17,887 nucleotides of DNA from DASPMP01 sp035248725 (lineage in GTDB: Bacteria > Gemmatimonadota > Gemmatimonadetes > Gemmatimonadales > Gemmatimonadaceae), in the NCBI GenBank assembly GCA_035248725.1, contig DATFHG010000064.1, positions 1 through 17,887 on the forward strand. Direction: 5' to 3'. The notes below the pieces were generated by a model. It was not told the origin of the DNA. It saw nothing but the letters and a program-made list of their open reading frames with translations, and searched no databases. Position 1 is the stretch's first letter, and each line of letters opens with the position of its first letter. Made by a program: the position numbers and the translations under genes. Of this stretch, positions 7,799-16,980 are shown piece by piece.

Positions 7799-9375
7799 CG
7801 GCGGCGGCGGTCTCCGGACTTGCGCCGGTCGTCGCTCGATCCTTTCCGCTCGATCTCGGTGTCGTGCATCATCCACACGCGCTCGAGATCCTCCGGCGAC
7901 ACGTGCATCGGGTTGCCGCTCAGCACACCGGTGACGTTCCGGAAGCGGCGGCCCATGTGCATGCCCTTCGCGTCGATGGTGAACTCGCGGATCCCCCGGT
8001 CGTGAATCGATCCGCGCATCTTGAGCACCGTGAGGCCGCGCTTCATCTCGCCGAACATCTCGACGTACCGCAGCAGGATGATGGAGTCCGTCAGCGTGGA
8101 GACGTGCGCTTCGGTGATCGACGTGCCGCCCATGAGCGTGGACGTGGTCGCGGTGAACAGCCCCGTGATCTCCTGCTGCTTGATGAATGACGTCACGCCG
8201 ATGACGAATTCCCGGAACGCCTTGATGTTGCCCACGCGCTCGAGCGCGGACAGCGAGTCGAGTGCCACGCGCTTCGGCTTGAACTCGGTGACGGCGCGCT
8301 GGATGGTGATGAGCCAGTCCTCGAGGCCCACCACCTCGGGGTAGTCGCACACCAGCTTGAGCGATCCCTCACGCTCCATGCGCTCGAAGTCCACGCCCCA
8401 TCCGCTGGCGTTGCGAAAGAGCTGTTCGCGGCTCTCCTCGAACGCGAGCAGCAGGCACCGCTCGCCCTGCGCCGCGCCGCCCGCGAGAAACTGCGTGACG
8501 GTGAGGGTCTTGCCGGTTCCCGTCGCCCCGGACACGAGGATGATCGAATCGCGGAAGAATCCGCCGCCGCACATCTCGTCCAGCTCCTTGCTGCCCGACG
8601 AGATGCGAACGTTGGACGAATGCTGCCGCAGCTCGATCGCCGACAGCGGGATCACGACGACGCCCTCGCCCGCCATGATCGCGAACGGATATTCGCCCTT
8701 CTGGTGGTCCGTGCCGCGGAACTTGAGGATCTCGATCGTGCGACGGCGCACTTCGCCGTCCAGCACGTTGCGCAGCACCATGACGTTGTCGGCGATGAAC
8801 TCCTCGACGCCGTAGCGCGCGATCGGGCCGTACTCCTCGACGCGCTCGCTCGTGAGGATCGCGGTCACGCCCATCTGCTTGAGCGCGGACGCGATGCGGA
8901 ACAGCTCGCGGCGCACGATCGAATGATCCGTGAACTGCGAGAAGATCGCGCCGAGCGAGTCCACGGCCACGCGCGTGGCGCCGACACGTTTCACGGCATG
9001 TCCCACCCGGGCCAGCAGCGCGGCCAGGTCGAAGCCGCCGCTCTCCACCGAATCCACGTGCGGATCGGGCGACGCATCCACGACGGCGAGCTTGTTGTCC
9101 CGCTCCCACTCCGGGAGGTTCCAGCCGAAGCTCCCCATGTTGGCGCGGATGTCGTCGGCGGATTCCTCGAACGTCACGAAGACGCCCGGCTCGCCGCGCG
9201 CGATGCCGGCAGCGAGGAATTGCACGGCGAACACCGTCTTGCCGCTGCCGGCCGTCCCGGACAGGAGCGTGGTGCGATTCATCGGCAGTCCGCCCTTCGA
9301 CACCACATCGAAGGTCTCCATGCCGGTCAGCAGTTTCCGGACGGATCCTGCCGAGTCCTGCGTCTTCTGCGGCAT
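7795..9375 (-). CDS. kaiC: KaiC-type double-domain ATPase/autokinase
   Basis: 526 residues, two RecA-like domains as in cyanobacterial KaiC (519). Domain CI has Walker A GTAGSGKT (40-47) and the catalytic Glu pair 70-71. CII has GATGTGKT (283-290) and Glu 313-314. The CII phosphorylation segment is kept: TEAHVST at 421-427 places Thr421, Ser426 and Thr427 where KaiC has Thr426, Ser431 and Thr432, followed by the conserved RYVEMFGEM and KMRGS.HD.GIREF. In cyanobacteria this protein is the phosphorylation oscillator; outside them it serves timing or stress functions. The C-terminal tail is unlike the KaiA-binding tail and ends in basic residues (RRKSGDRRRR). The ATG at 9375 lies 8 bp after the kaiB stop, so they form one operon. 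No KaiA gene is in the window. Confidence 0.93.
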   Translation of the reverse strand: MPQKTQDSAGSVRKLLTGMETFDVVSKGGLPMNRTTLLSGTAGSGKTVFAVQFLAAGIARGEPGVFVTFEESADDIRANMGSFGWNLPEWERDNKLAVVDASPDPHVDSVESGGFDLAALLARVGHAVKRVGATRVAVDSLGAIFSQFTDHSIVRRELFRIASALKQMGVTAILTSERVEEYGPIARYGVEEFIADNVMVLRNVLDGEVRRRTIEILKFRGTDHQKGEYPFAIMAGEGVVVIPLSAIELRQHSSNVRISSGSKELDEMCGGGFFRDSIILVSGATGTGKTLTVTQFLAGGAAQGERCLLLAFEESREQLFRNASGWGVDFERMEREGSLKLVCDYPEVVGLEDWLITIQRAVTEFKPKRVALDSLSALERVGNIKAFREFVIGVTSFIKQQEITGLFTATTSTLMGGTSITEAHVSTLTDSIILLRYVEMFGEMKRGLTVLKMRGSIHDRGIREFTIDAKGMHMGRRFRNVTGVLSGNPMHVSPEDLERVWMMHDTEIERKGSSDDRRKSGDRRRR

Positions 9376-9383
9376 GAAGCGAT

Positions 9384-9674
9384 TTACGGTTTGGGTGTGT
9401 CGCGGGGACGTACTTCCAGGCCGAGCAGCACCTTCTCGCGGTCCGACAGGTCGCCGATGACGCGGCGAAGCGGCGGCGGCAGCTGTTTGATCAGCGTCGG
9501 TGTCGCGAGCACGCGGTCGCGCTCCGCGAGGTCCGGTTGATCGACGACGTCGATGATCTCGAGGTCGTACTGGCCCTCCAGCTCCTTTTCACAGATGCGG
9601 CGCAGATTCTCGATCGCTGTCGCCGCTCTGGGGCTCGATCCGTTGACGTACAGCTTGAGCAGGTATTTCGACAG
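9384..9674 (-). CDS. kaiB: KaiB clock protein, read from a CTG start
   Basis: 96 residues. The sequence follows KaiB throughout: KYLLKLYVNG at the N-terminus, the helix IENLRRICEKELEGQYDLEIIDV, the KaiB hallmark VLATPTLIKQLPPPLRRVIG, then DLSDREKVLLGLE. KaiB is the fold-switching partner that binds the KaiC CI ring and recruits output kinases or phosphatases. Between the in-frame TGA upstream and the KaiB core there is no ATG, GTG or TTG. The CTG at 9672-9674, just before the conserved Ser-Lys-Tyr, has a perfect AGGAGG 4 nt upstream and is taken as the start. An in-frame ATT 33 nt further upstream is the only other rare-start option. The gene is easily missed by standard start rules. It sits immediately upstream of kaiC. 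Confidence 0.88.
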   Translation of the reverse strand: MSKYLLKLYVNGSSPRAATAIENLRRICEKELEGQYDLEIIDVVDQPDLAERDRVLATPTLIKQLPPPLRRVIGDLSDREKVLLGLEVRPRDTPKP

Positions 9675-9678
9675 AGGG

Positions 9679-9685
9679 CCTCCTC
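9679..9685 (-). promoter_or_regulatory. Strong ribosome binding site of kaiB
   Basis: GAGGAGG on the minus strand, 4 nt before the proposed CTG start at 9674. It is the best Shine-Dalgarno match in the neighbourhood and the main reason for choosing CTG over the upstream ATT. The spacing is shorter than usual. The remaining 114 bp up to the divergent kinase start (9686-9799) are relatively AT-rich but show no convincing -35/-10 pair on either strand. Confidence 0.55.
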
Positions 9686-9799
9686 GGCGACACCCTAAAT
9701 GGAGAATACCTGCATGAAAAGATAGTGCCGCCGCTCAGCCCGGTATCGCATTTGCATAACCCGGACACACAGGCATCCATCTAGCTTTTAAGCCGACCG

Positions 9800-11473
9800 A
9801 TGACGGCGACCCGCCCGGAAAAAGAGCGACGCAGCCAACGACGCCTGGATCAGGATCGGCTGCGCGCGATCGTCGACAAAGTCGGCGATGGCATCGTCGT
9901 GGTCGGTCTCGATGGCGCCATTCGTTTCGCAAATCCCGCCGCCGAGGAGCTGTTCGGACGCTCGCTGAAGCAGCTGACGGGCGCGGATCTCGGGCTGCCG
10001 GCGGTCGCGGGCGACGCCACCGAGATCGAGATCGTACGCCCGCGCGGCGGCAGCGTCGCCGTGGAGCTGCGCGTCGTGGAGACGGAGTGGGACCGCGAGC
10101 AGGTACGGCTCGTGTCGCTGCGCGACGTCACCGACCGGAGACGCGCCCACGAGCGCCAGAACCAGCTCGAGCGCGAGCGCATCGCCCGCGCCGAAGCCGA
10201 GGCCGCGAGCCACGCGAAATCCGAGTTTCTCGCCACGATGAGCCACGAGTTGCGCACCCCGCTCAACGCGGTCATCGGCTACTCCGAGCTGCTGGACCTC
10301 GGCATCGCCGGATCGCTGACGCCGGTGCAGCACAAGCACGTGCTGCGCATTCGCGACAGCGCGCGCCACCTGCTCGGCCTGGTGAACGAGGTGCTCGACC
10401 TCTCGAAGGTGGAAGCCGGGCGCCTCGCCGTGCAGACGCGCGCCGCACGCGTGGCGGACGCGGTGGATGCCGCGCTCGCGCTCGTGCAGCCCGCAGCGGA
10501 GCAGCGCGGCATCACGCTGGTGAGCGACTGCGCGATGACGGACACCATGTACGAGGGCGACGTGGATCGCGTGCGGCAGATCGTGCTCAATCTCCTCAAC
10601 AACGCGGTCAAGTTCACCGCGCCCGGCGGCACCATAACGGTCGAATCGGGCGTCGAGCAGCAGCTCCCTGCGCATGTGAAGATGCAGCACGACGCCGGCT
10701 GCGCGTTCATTCGCGTGCGCGACACGGGCGTGGGCATACCCCGGGAGCGGCTCGCGTCGATCTTCGATCCCTTCGTGCAGGTGGAGGGGGGACACACGCG
10801 CTCCAGCGACGGCTCGGGCCTCGGCCTCACGATCAGCCGGCGGCTCGCGCGTCTCATGGGTGGCGACCTCACCGTCACCAGCGAACCGCAACGCGGTTCG
10901 ACCTTCACGCTGTGGCTCCGGATCGCCAGCAGCGAGCAGCGGGAAGCGGCACGCTGGCGGTCGGAATCGCCGGACACCGCGGCGCGTCTGCAGGGGCTGG
11001 GTGACATCGGCCGCGGCCTGCTGCGCGGGCTGCCCGACTTGATGGAGCGGTTCGTCGACCAGCTGCGGCAGGAGTGCATCGTGCCCGGAGCGCCGAACCT
11101 GCGGGCGTCGCAGCTCGGCGACCACGTCACGACGTACGTGGCCGACCTGGCCACGATGCTCATCGCCATCGAGGAGGCGCGCGGGCAGCCGACGCAGCTC
11201 GTCGCCGACGGCGCCGAGATCCAGCTGCAGGTGGCGGAGAAGCACGGCCAGCAGCGCGCGCGCCTGGGCTGGACCACCGACACGCTGCGCCGCGAATGGG
11301 CGATCCTGCGCGAGGAGATCGTGGTGGGGGTGCGCCGCGCGGCCGCGTCCGTCGATCAGCGCGTCCTCACCGAAGCGATCGCCGTGCTCGAGCGATTCAT
11401 CGAGCAGGGCGAGGAAGCCTCCTGTCGCGCGTTGGTGAGAGCGGGGAAGCCGCTCGACAGCACCGACGCGTAG
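9800..11473 (+). CDS. PAS-domain sensor histidine kinase with C-terminal RsbRD-N-like domain
   Basis: 557 residues, no membrane segment, so cytoplasmic. A PAS domain (about 17-112: LRAIVDKVGDGIVVVGLDGAI) is followed by a coiled coil (115-140) and the HisKA box with phospho-acceptor His149 in SHELRTPLNAVIGYSELL. The HATPase part has the N box NLLNNAVKF (Asn267), G1 DTGVGIP (308-314) and G2 GSGLGL (338-343). Residues about 400-545 form an extra helical domain with LMERFVDQLR, then HGQQRARLG and REWAILREEI, resembling the N-terminal domain of RsbRD-type stressosome proteins. It is divergent from kaiBC, 125 bp away, so it is a candidate output or input kinase of KaiC. It has no KaiB-like sensor domain, unlike cyanobacterial SasA. 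No partner receiver gene is adjacent. Confidence 0.88.
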   Translation: MTATRPEKERRSQRRLDQDRLRAIVDKVGDGIVVVGLDGAIRFANPAAEELFGRSLKQLTGADLGLPAVAGDATEIEIVRPRGGSVAVELRVVETEWDREQVRLVSLRDVTDRRRAHERQNQLERERIARAEAEAASHAKSEFLATMSHELRTPLNAVIGYSELLDLGIAGSLTPVQHKHVLRIRDSARHLLGLVNEVLDLSKVEAGRLAVQTRAARVADAVDAALALVQPAAEQRGITLVSDCAMTDTMYEGDVDRVRQIVLNLLNNAVKFTAPGGTITVESGVEQQLPAHVKMQHDAGCAFIRVRDTGVGIPRERLASIFDPFVQVEGGHTRSSDGSGLGLTISRRLARLMGGDLTVTSEPQRGSTFTLWLRIASSEQREAARWRSESPDTAARLQGLGDIGRGLLRGLPDLMERFVDQLRQECIVPGAPNLRASQLGDHVTTYVADLATMLIAIEEARGQPTQLVADGAEIQLQVAEKHGQQRARLGWTTDTLRREWAILREEIVVGVRRAAASVDQRVLTEAIAVLERFIEQGEEASCRALVRAGKPLDSTDA

Positions 11474-11479
11474 CGGCGG

Positions 11480-12874
11480 CTACAATCCAGAGGGATACGC
11501 TTCGGGCGGCTCCTGGACTCCCGCCTCCCACTCCTCGCCCGGCTCCAGCGCGCGCAGCGCCGTCGTCTCGTCGATGTGGATGATCGCGTCGAATTGCTTC
11601 GGAAGGACGACGTCGTAGTAATGACTCCAGCGCTCGGTCTCGGGACGGTACACGACGCCGATCGCGCGCTGCAGACGCGGCGGGGTGAGCGCGCGAACGG
11701 CGTCGTTGTCGTCGCGCAGGCGCAGGAAGGCGCGCGGCGCCTCGAGCCGGGCGGACGCGTCGTGGAGCACGCGCTCGCAGCTTTCCGCCAGCGACGGCAC
11801 CACGCGACGCTGCAGTCCGGGCTCGTCCCAATCGTGCGCGGCCGTGACCGACCCGGTGTGTGTGCTGAAGCCGATCAGCCGAACGGCGTCTCTCCCATAT
11901 CGCTCGCGCGCCAGCTGCCCCAGGTTCAGCTCACCGCGGCGCTTCATGTCGGTGTGGCGCGCGTCGCCGAGGTGGGAGTTGTGTGCCCACACCACCACCT
12001 TCGCGAACCTGTTCGAGCCCTGCAGATGCCGGTGCACCGCGTCGAGCGTGTCCGCCATGTGCCGGTCGCGCAGGTTCCAGGACGACACGCGGCCGCGATA
12101 CATCGAGCGGTAGTAGTGCTCGGCGTTCCGCACCAGCCGCGCGTTCTGCTCGGCGGAGAAGAAATCATCCGCGGCGCGCCGGCCGTCGCGCGAGACATAG
12201 TCGAGCTCCTTCTGTCTCAACTCGAGGAGCGCGCGCACGGCTTCGTCCTCGCAGGGATCGGCGAGACTCGCGCTCGTGGCGTAGCCGTACGCCTGGCTGT
12301 CGTCGCCGAAGTGCTCGAAGCACGCGTAGCGGTACCGCGCCTGCTTCGCCGCCCCCGGGTCCACACGATCGAGATACGCGAGCACGGACTGGATCGAGCC
12401 GAACATGCTGTAGAGATCCAGCCCGAAGAAACCGACGCGCTGTGCGTCCGGGCGCGTCTCGTTCGTCGTGCGCAGCCAGCTCACGAAGTCGCGGACGACG
12501 TCGTTGCGCCACATCCATGTCGGGAAGCGGCGAAATCCCTCCAGCGCCTGATCGGCGTCGCGGTCGTCGCCGAGACACTTCACGAAGCAGTCGACGCGCC
12601 GCGCGTCGGGCCAGTCGCCCTCGATGCATACCGCGGCGAACTCCTTCTCCTCGATCAGCCGCCGTGTGATGGTTGCGCGTTCGGCGTAGAACTCCTGCGT
12701 GCCGTGCGACGCTTCGCCGATGAGGACGAACGTCGCGTCGCCGACGAGATCGAGCAGCGCATCGTAGTCGCGCGCGCCGCCGTGCAGCGGCTCCAGCGCG
12801 CGCGCGACGACGTCCGCCGGCGTTACTCGGTGTTCTTGCCGAGCAGTCCGGCCATGAAGGGTTTTGCGATGCAT
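11480..12874 (-). CDS. Erythromycin esterase family protein
   Basis: 464 residues matching the erythromycin-esterase fold. The catalytic pieces are visible: GEASHGT (Glu54, His57), CIEGDWPD (Glu85) and VVWAHNSHLGD (His298/His301), with the characteristic FFGLDLYSM and the C-terminal Y.DVVLPKQFDA. Known members hydrolyse the macrolide lactone, but many environmental homologues have no shown resistance role, so antibiotic activity is not claimed. The only ATG/GTG/TTG ahead of the conserved core is the ATG at 12874, which lies inside the end of the transglycosylase gene (52 bp overlap) and lacks a ribosome site. A rarer start just after the transglycosylase stop is possible. It converges with the PAS kinase gene, leaving 6 bp. 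Confidence 0.85.
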   Translation of the reverse strand: MHRKTLHGRTARQEHRVTPADVVARALEPLHGGARDYDALLDLVGDATFVLIGEASHGTQEFYAERATITRRLIEEKEFAAVCIEGDWPDARRVDCFVKCLGDDRDADQALEGFRRFPTWMWRNDVVRDFVSWLRTTNETRPDAQRVGFFGLDLYSMFGSIQSVLAYLDRVDPGAAKQARYRYACFEHFGDDSQAYGYATSASLADPCEDEAVRALLELRQKELDYVSRDGRRAADDFFSAEQNARLVRNAEHYYRSMYRGRVSSWNLRDRHMADTLDAVHRHLQGSNRFAKVVVWAHNSHLGDARHTDMKRRGELNLGQLARERYGRDAVRLIGFSTHTGSVTAAHDWDEPGLQRRVVPSLAESCERVLHDASARLEAPRAFLRLRDDNDAVRALTPPRLQRAIGVVYRPETERWSHYYDVVLPKQFDAIIHIDETTALRALEPGEEWEAGVQEPPEAYPSGL

Positions 12875-13758
12875 TGGTAGAAGCTCTGGGATCCACAGAG
12901 CGCTTCGGCGTCGCGCTCGACGAACTGCTGCACCTTGTTCGGGTATGTGTGACAGCGCGGCGTGTTGGTGCCGTGCACGCATCCGTTGTAGTGCAGCAGG
13001 CCTTTCATCAGGGTTCCCGGCTCGGTGCTGACGACGTGGGTGTCCTTCATCGAGCCCGGCTTCAGGTACGTCTGCAGGATGAAGATGCCGTAGCGCAGGT
13101 TCGTCGAGTCGGCCGCGATGTCCCGCGCGCCGAATTTCTGGCTCAGCGCCTTGAGCCACACCTTCGGGTACACCTGCATCAGCCCCACGGCGCCGACGTT
13201 CGACTTCGCCTTGGAGATGAACTGTGCGTTTTCGGTGAGCATGATGCCGAAGATCACCGCCGGCGGGATACCGCGAAGGAACGCTTCGCGTACCGCATAG
13301 CGCGCCACGGAGTCGGCGCGCTCCGGCGCCATCCGCCCGGTGCGAACCAGGTCGGACGCGAACCGCTTCTGCTGCTCGGCGAACTCGGGCGAGGCTTCGA
13401 TCGCGCGAATGGAATCCGCGACCGGACCCGACGGCATCGAGCGCGCCGCGGCGTCCGCCGCGGCCGCGGCCGCTTGCTGCGCGTTGGGCTGCTCGGCCGG
13501 CGCCACCCGGTTGAGCACGTCGCCGACGACGGGCGCGCGGCCCGCGTAGATGGGACGCATGACCGACGCGGTGTAGCCGATGGCGGCCACAGCCGCGACA
13601 ACGATCAGGATGTCCCAGCCGATACGCTCGAGCCGGCGTCGCCGCGCGACTTTCTTGCGGTCGGCGCGACGGCCCTCGGACGGCTCGAGGCGTCGATCCT
13701 TCTTCTCCCGATGTTCCGGGGCTGCTGACGTCGAGTCCTGGACGCCGGGCGATTCCAT
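12823..13758 (-). CDS. Membrane-anchored lytic transglycosylase (SLT domain)
   Basis: 311 residues. A basic cytoplasmic N-terminus (residues about 15-45, rich in Arg/Lys) is followed by one membrane segment (about 49-68), an Ala-rich periplasmic linker and an SLT domain. The catalytic Glu is Glu176 in IMLTENAQF, and the fold is confirmed by SNVGAVGLMQVYP and the later GTLMKGLLHYNG. Such enzymes cleave the peptidoglycan glycan strand to an anhydromuramyl end. Four C-terminal cysteines may form disulfides. The ATG at 13758 is preferred over the in-frame GTG at 13764 because GGAGG lies 9 nt before the ATG but only 3 nt before the GTG. The ribosome site is inside a hairpin. It lies between the kinase gene and the esterase, all on the minus strand. 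Confidence 0.87.
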   Translation of the reverse strand: MESPGVQDSTSAAPEHREKKDRRLEPSEGRRADRKKVARRRRLERIGWDILIVVAAVAAIGYTASVMRPIYAGRAPVVGDVLNRVAPAEQPNAQQAAAAAADAAARSMPSGPVADSIRAIEASPEFAEQQKRFASDLVRTGRMAPERADSVARYAVREAFLRGIPPAVIFGIMLTENAQFISKAKSNVGAVGLMQVYPKVWLKALSQKFGARDIAADSTNLRYGIFILQTYLKPGSMKDTHVVSTEPGTLMKGLLHYNGCVHGTNTPRCHTYPNKVQQFVERDAEALCGSQSFYQCIAKPFMAGLLGKNTE

Positions 13759-13759
13759 C

Positions 13760-13794
13760 TCCACCTACCTCCGCGGTGTGGCGCGGAAGGTGGA
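13760..13794 (-). promoter_or_regulatory. mRNA hairpin covering the ribosome binding site of the transglycosylase
   Basis: On the plus strand TCCACCT (13760-13766) pairs with AGGTGGA (13788-13794), and TCCGCG (13770-13775) pairs with CGCGGA (13782-13787). The loop is GTGTGG and a 3-nt bulge lies on one side. In the minus-strand transcript the GGAGG site falls in the 3' arm, ending one base before the ATG at 13758. No U tract follows, so a translation-control hairpin fits better than a terminator. Confidence 0.45.
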
Positions 13795-13809
13795 ATTGCA
13801 AGAGGTGCG

Positions 13810-15060
<1,251 letters not shown>

Positions 15061-15113
15061 TGGATTCAGTATCGGCACCGCTGCCGTCGGATTTTCGCCC
15101 GCGGCCCGTCCGC

Positions 15114-16967
15114 TCACGCGCTCCATCCTTCGCGCGTGAGCCGGCGATTGAGGTCGTACGCGGCGCTGATGAGCGCGATGTGCGTGAGCGCCTGCGGAAA
15201 GTTGCCGAGGTGCTCGCCACGCGGGCCGATCTGCTCGGAATACAGGCCGAGGTGGTTGGCGTATCCCAGCAGCTTCTCGAAGGCGAGCCGCGCGGCCTGC
15301 AGGTCGCCACCGCGCGAGAGGCACTCCACGTACCAGAACGAGCAGATCGCGAACGTGCCTTCGTTGCCGCCGAGCGGGTCGAAGGTCGCGGTGCGCGTGT
15401 CGTAGCGGTATACGAGCGAGTCGTCCATGAGCCGTTCTTCGACCGCGCGCAGCGTGCTGACCCAGCGCGGGTCGTTCGGCGAGATGAAGTGCACCAGCGG
15501 CATGATCAGACACGCGGCGTCGATGACGTCCGTGCCCTTGATGCCGACGAAGGTGCGCTGCGATTCGTCCCAGAAGTTCGTGAACACGTCGCGGTAGATC
15601 GCGTCCCTCACCTCGCGCCAGCGCTCGATCGGCGCCGGGATCGATCGGCGATCCGCGATCCGCAGCGCGCGATCGATCGCCACCCAGCACATGACGCGCG
15701 AATACAGAAAGTGCTGCGGGCCGCCGCGCACTTCCCAGATGCCTTCGTCGGGGCGCTCCCAATTCTGGCACACCCAGTCCACGATCTCGCAGATGCGCCC
15801 CCACAGCGTATAGCTCGGCTGCGCCTTGAAGCGATCGAAGAGGTAGAGCGTGTCGATCAGCTCACCGTAGATGTCCAGCTGCAGCTGCTCGGAGGCCTTG
15901 TTGCCGATGCGCACGGGCCGCGAGCGCCGGTAGCCGTCCAGGTGCGTGAGCGACATCTCGCGCAGCTCGGACCTGCCGTCGAGGGCGTAGACGGGTTGCA
16001 GCTGTCCCGGGTGCGGCATCGCGGCGCTGCGCTTCTCCACCCAGTGCGTGAACTCCTCTGCCTCGTCGAACAGGCCGAGTCGGAGCAACGCGTAGACGGC
16101 GAACGCCGAATCGCGAACCCAGATGTAGCGATAGTCCCAGTTCCGCTTCCCGCCGATGCTGGTGGGCAGGCCGAATGTCGGTGCCGCGAGAATCCCTCCG
16201 GTGCGGCGCGATTGCAGCAGCTTGAGCGCCAGCGCCGAGCGGCTGATCTCCTCGTACCACCGGCCGCTGTAGTTCGACTTGCCGATCCAGTGCCGCCAGA
16301 AGTTCACCGTCTGCTTGAACGCCCGCGCCACGTGTGCGCGGTCGAGGACGAACGGCGCGTGACCGTCGGCGAGCTGCTCGAGCACCATCGCGACGCTCTC
16401 GTTGGGTTCCAGGTGCACGCGGGCCACGACGTCGTCGCCATTGCGCCGCAACGGAGCCTGCGCGGCGAGACGCAGCCGTAGCGAGCCGTCGTCCGCGGTG
16501 ATGATCGCCTCGGTGCCGCGCACGCGAACGCTGTGGCCCAGCGCGCCGTAGCCGGCGCGCGGAGCGCAGCGCACGTCGACGTCGAACGATCCACGCACCG
16601 CCTTCACGCGCCGGATGATGCGGCTCGGCCCCGGCGTCGTCGGCACCGGCATGAAGTCCGAGATCTCGCACACGCCGCTGTCCGACAACACACGCGTGAG
16701 CAGCACATTCGTGTCGGGCAGGTACATCTGCCGGTAGCGCGGCTGATCGAGCGCGGGGATGATCTCGAAGCAGCCGCCGCGGTCGGCGTCGAGCACGCTC
16801 GCGAAGACCGTCGCGGAATCGGATTCGGGCAGGCAGAGAAAGCTGATGCGGCCGTCGAGCCCCACGAGGGCGACGGTCTGCAGATCGCCGATCACGCCAT
16901 GATGCTCGATCGGCGGATATCGCGATGCGAGATCTCGTGAGCGGCCCCGCCGCCGCGCTTTACCCAT
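15114..16967 (-). CDS. GH15 family glycoside hydrolase (glucoamylase/trehalase-like)
   Basis: 617 residues, no signal peptide, probably cytoplasmic. The N-terminal beta-sandwich begins YPPIEHHGVIGDLQTVALVG, the usual opening of bacterial GH15 proteins. The (alpha/alpha)6 barrel follows from about residue 240, with NWDYRYIWVRDSAFAVYALL. The probable general acid is Glu408 in RPDEGIWEVRGG, and the base is Glu578 in GLYSEQIGPRGEHLGNFPQALTH. Family members hydrolyse alpha-glucosidic bonds in starch-like glucans, isomaltose or trehalose with inversion; the substrate cannot be read from sequence. The ATG at 16967 has no strong ribosome site, but it is the only start close to the family N-terminus. 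It heads a minus-strand run of four genes, preceded by the decamer repeat element. Confidence 0.9.
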   Translation of the reverse strand: MGKARRRGRSRDLASRYPPIEHHGVIGDLQTVALVGLDGRISFLCLPESDSATVFASVLDADRGGCFEIIPALDQPRYRQMYLPDTNVLLTRVLSDSGVCEISDFMPVPTTPGPSRIIRRVKAVRGSFDVDVRCAPRAGYGALGHSVRVRGTEAIITADDGSLRLRLAAQAPLRRNGDDVVARVHLEPNESVAMVLEQLADGHAPFVLDRAHVARAFKQTVNFWRHWIGKSNYSGRWYEEISRSALALKLLQSRRTGGILAAPTFGLPTSIGGKRNWDYRYIWVRDSAFAVYALLRLGLFDEAEEFTHWVEKRSAAMPHPGQLQPVYALDGRSELREMSLTHLDGYRRSRPVRIGNKASEQLQLDIYGELIDTLYLFDRFKAQPSYTLWGRICEIVDWVCQNWERPDEGIWEVRGGPQHFLYSRVMCWVAIDRALRIADRRSIPAPIERWREVRDAIYRDVFTNFWDESQRTFVGIKGTDVIDAACLIMPLVHFISPNDPRWVSTLRAVEERLMDDSLVYRYDTRTATFDPLGGNEGTFAICSFWYVECLSRGGDLQAARLAFEKLLGYANHLGLYSEQIGPRGEHLGNFPQALTHIALISAAYDLNRRLTREGWSA

Positions 16968-16980
16968 CGTGACCCATTGG

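Noticed and set aside
9589..9780. Short minus-strand frame overlapping the N-terminus of kaiB
   Set aside because: It is out of frame with the clear KaiB sequence and has no similarity to anything recognisable.
9686..9799. Divergent promoters between kaiB and the PAS kinase (TTGCAT, TATCTT, TATTCT-like strings)
   Set aside because: None pairs with a second box at 16-18 nt spacing, so no promoter could be supported although one must exist.
11480..12874. Reading the erythromycin-esterase family member as a macrolide resistance gene
   Set aside because: The catalytic residues are present, but environmental family members often lack shown resistance activity and no resistance or mobile context is nearby.
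15061..15804. N-terminal extension of the receiver-histidine kinase into the GH15 gene
   Set aside because: The extension is an Arg-rich antisense shadow of GH15; the ATG at 15060 begins a normal receiver domain.
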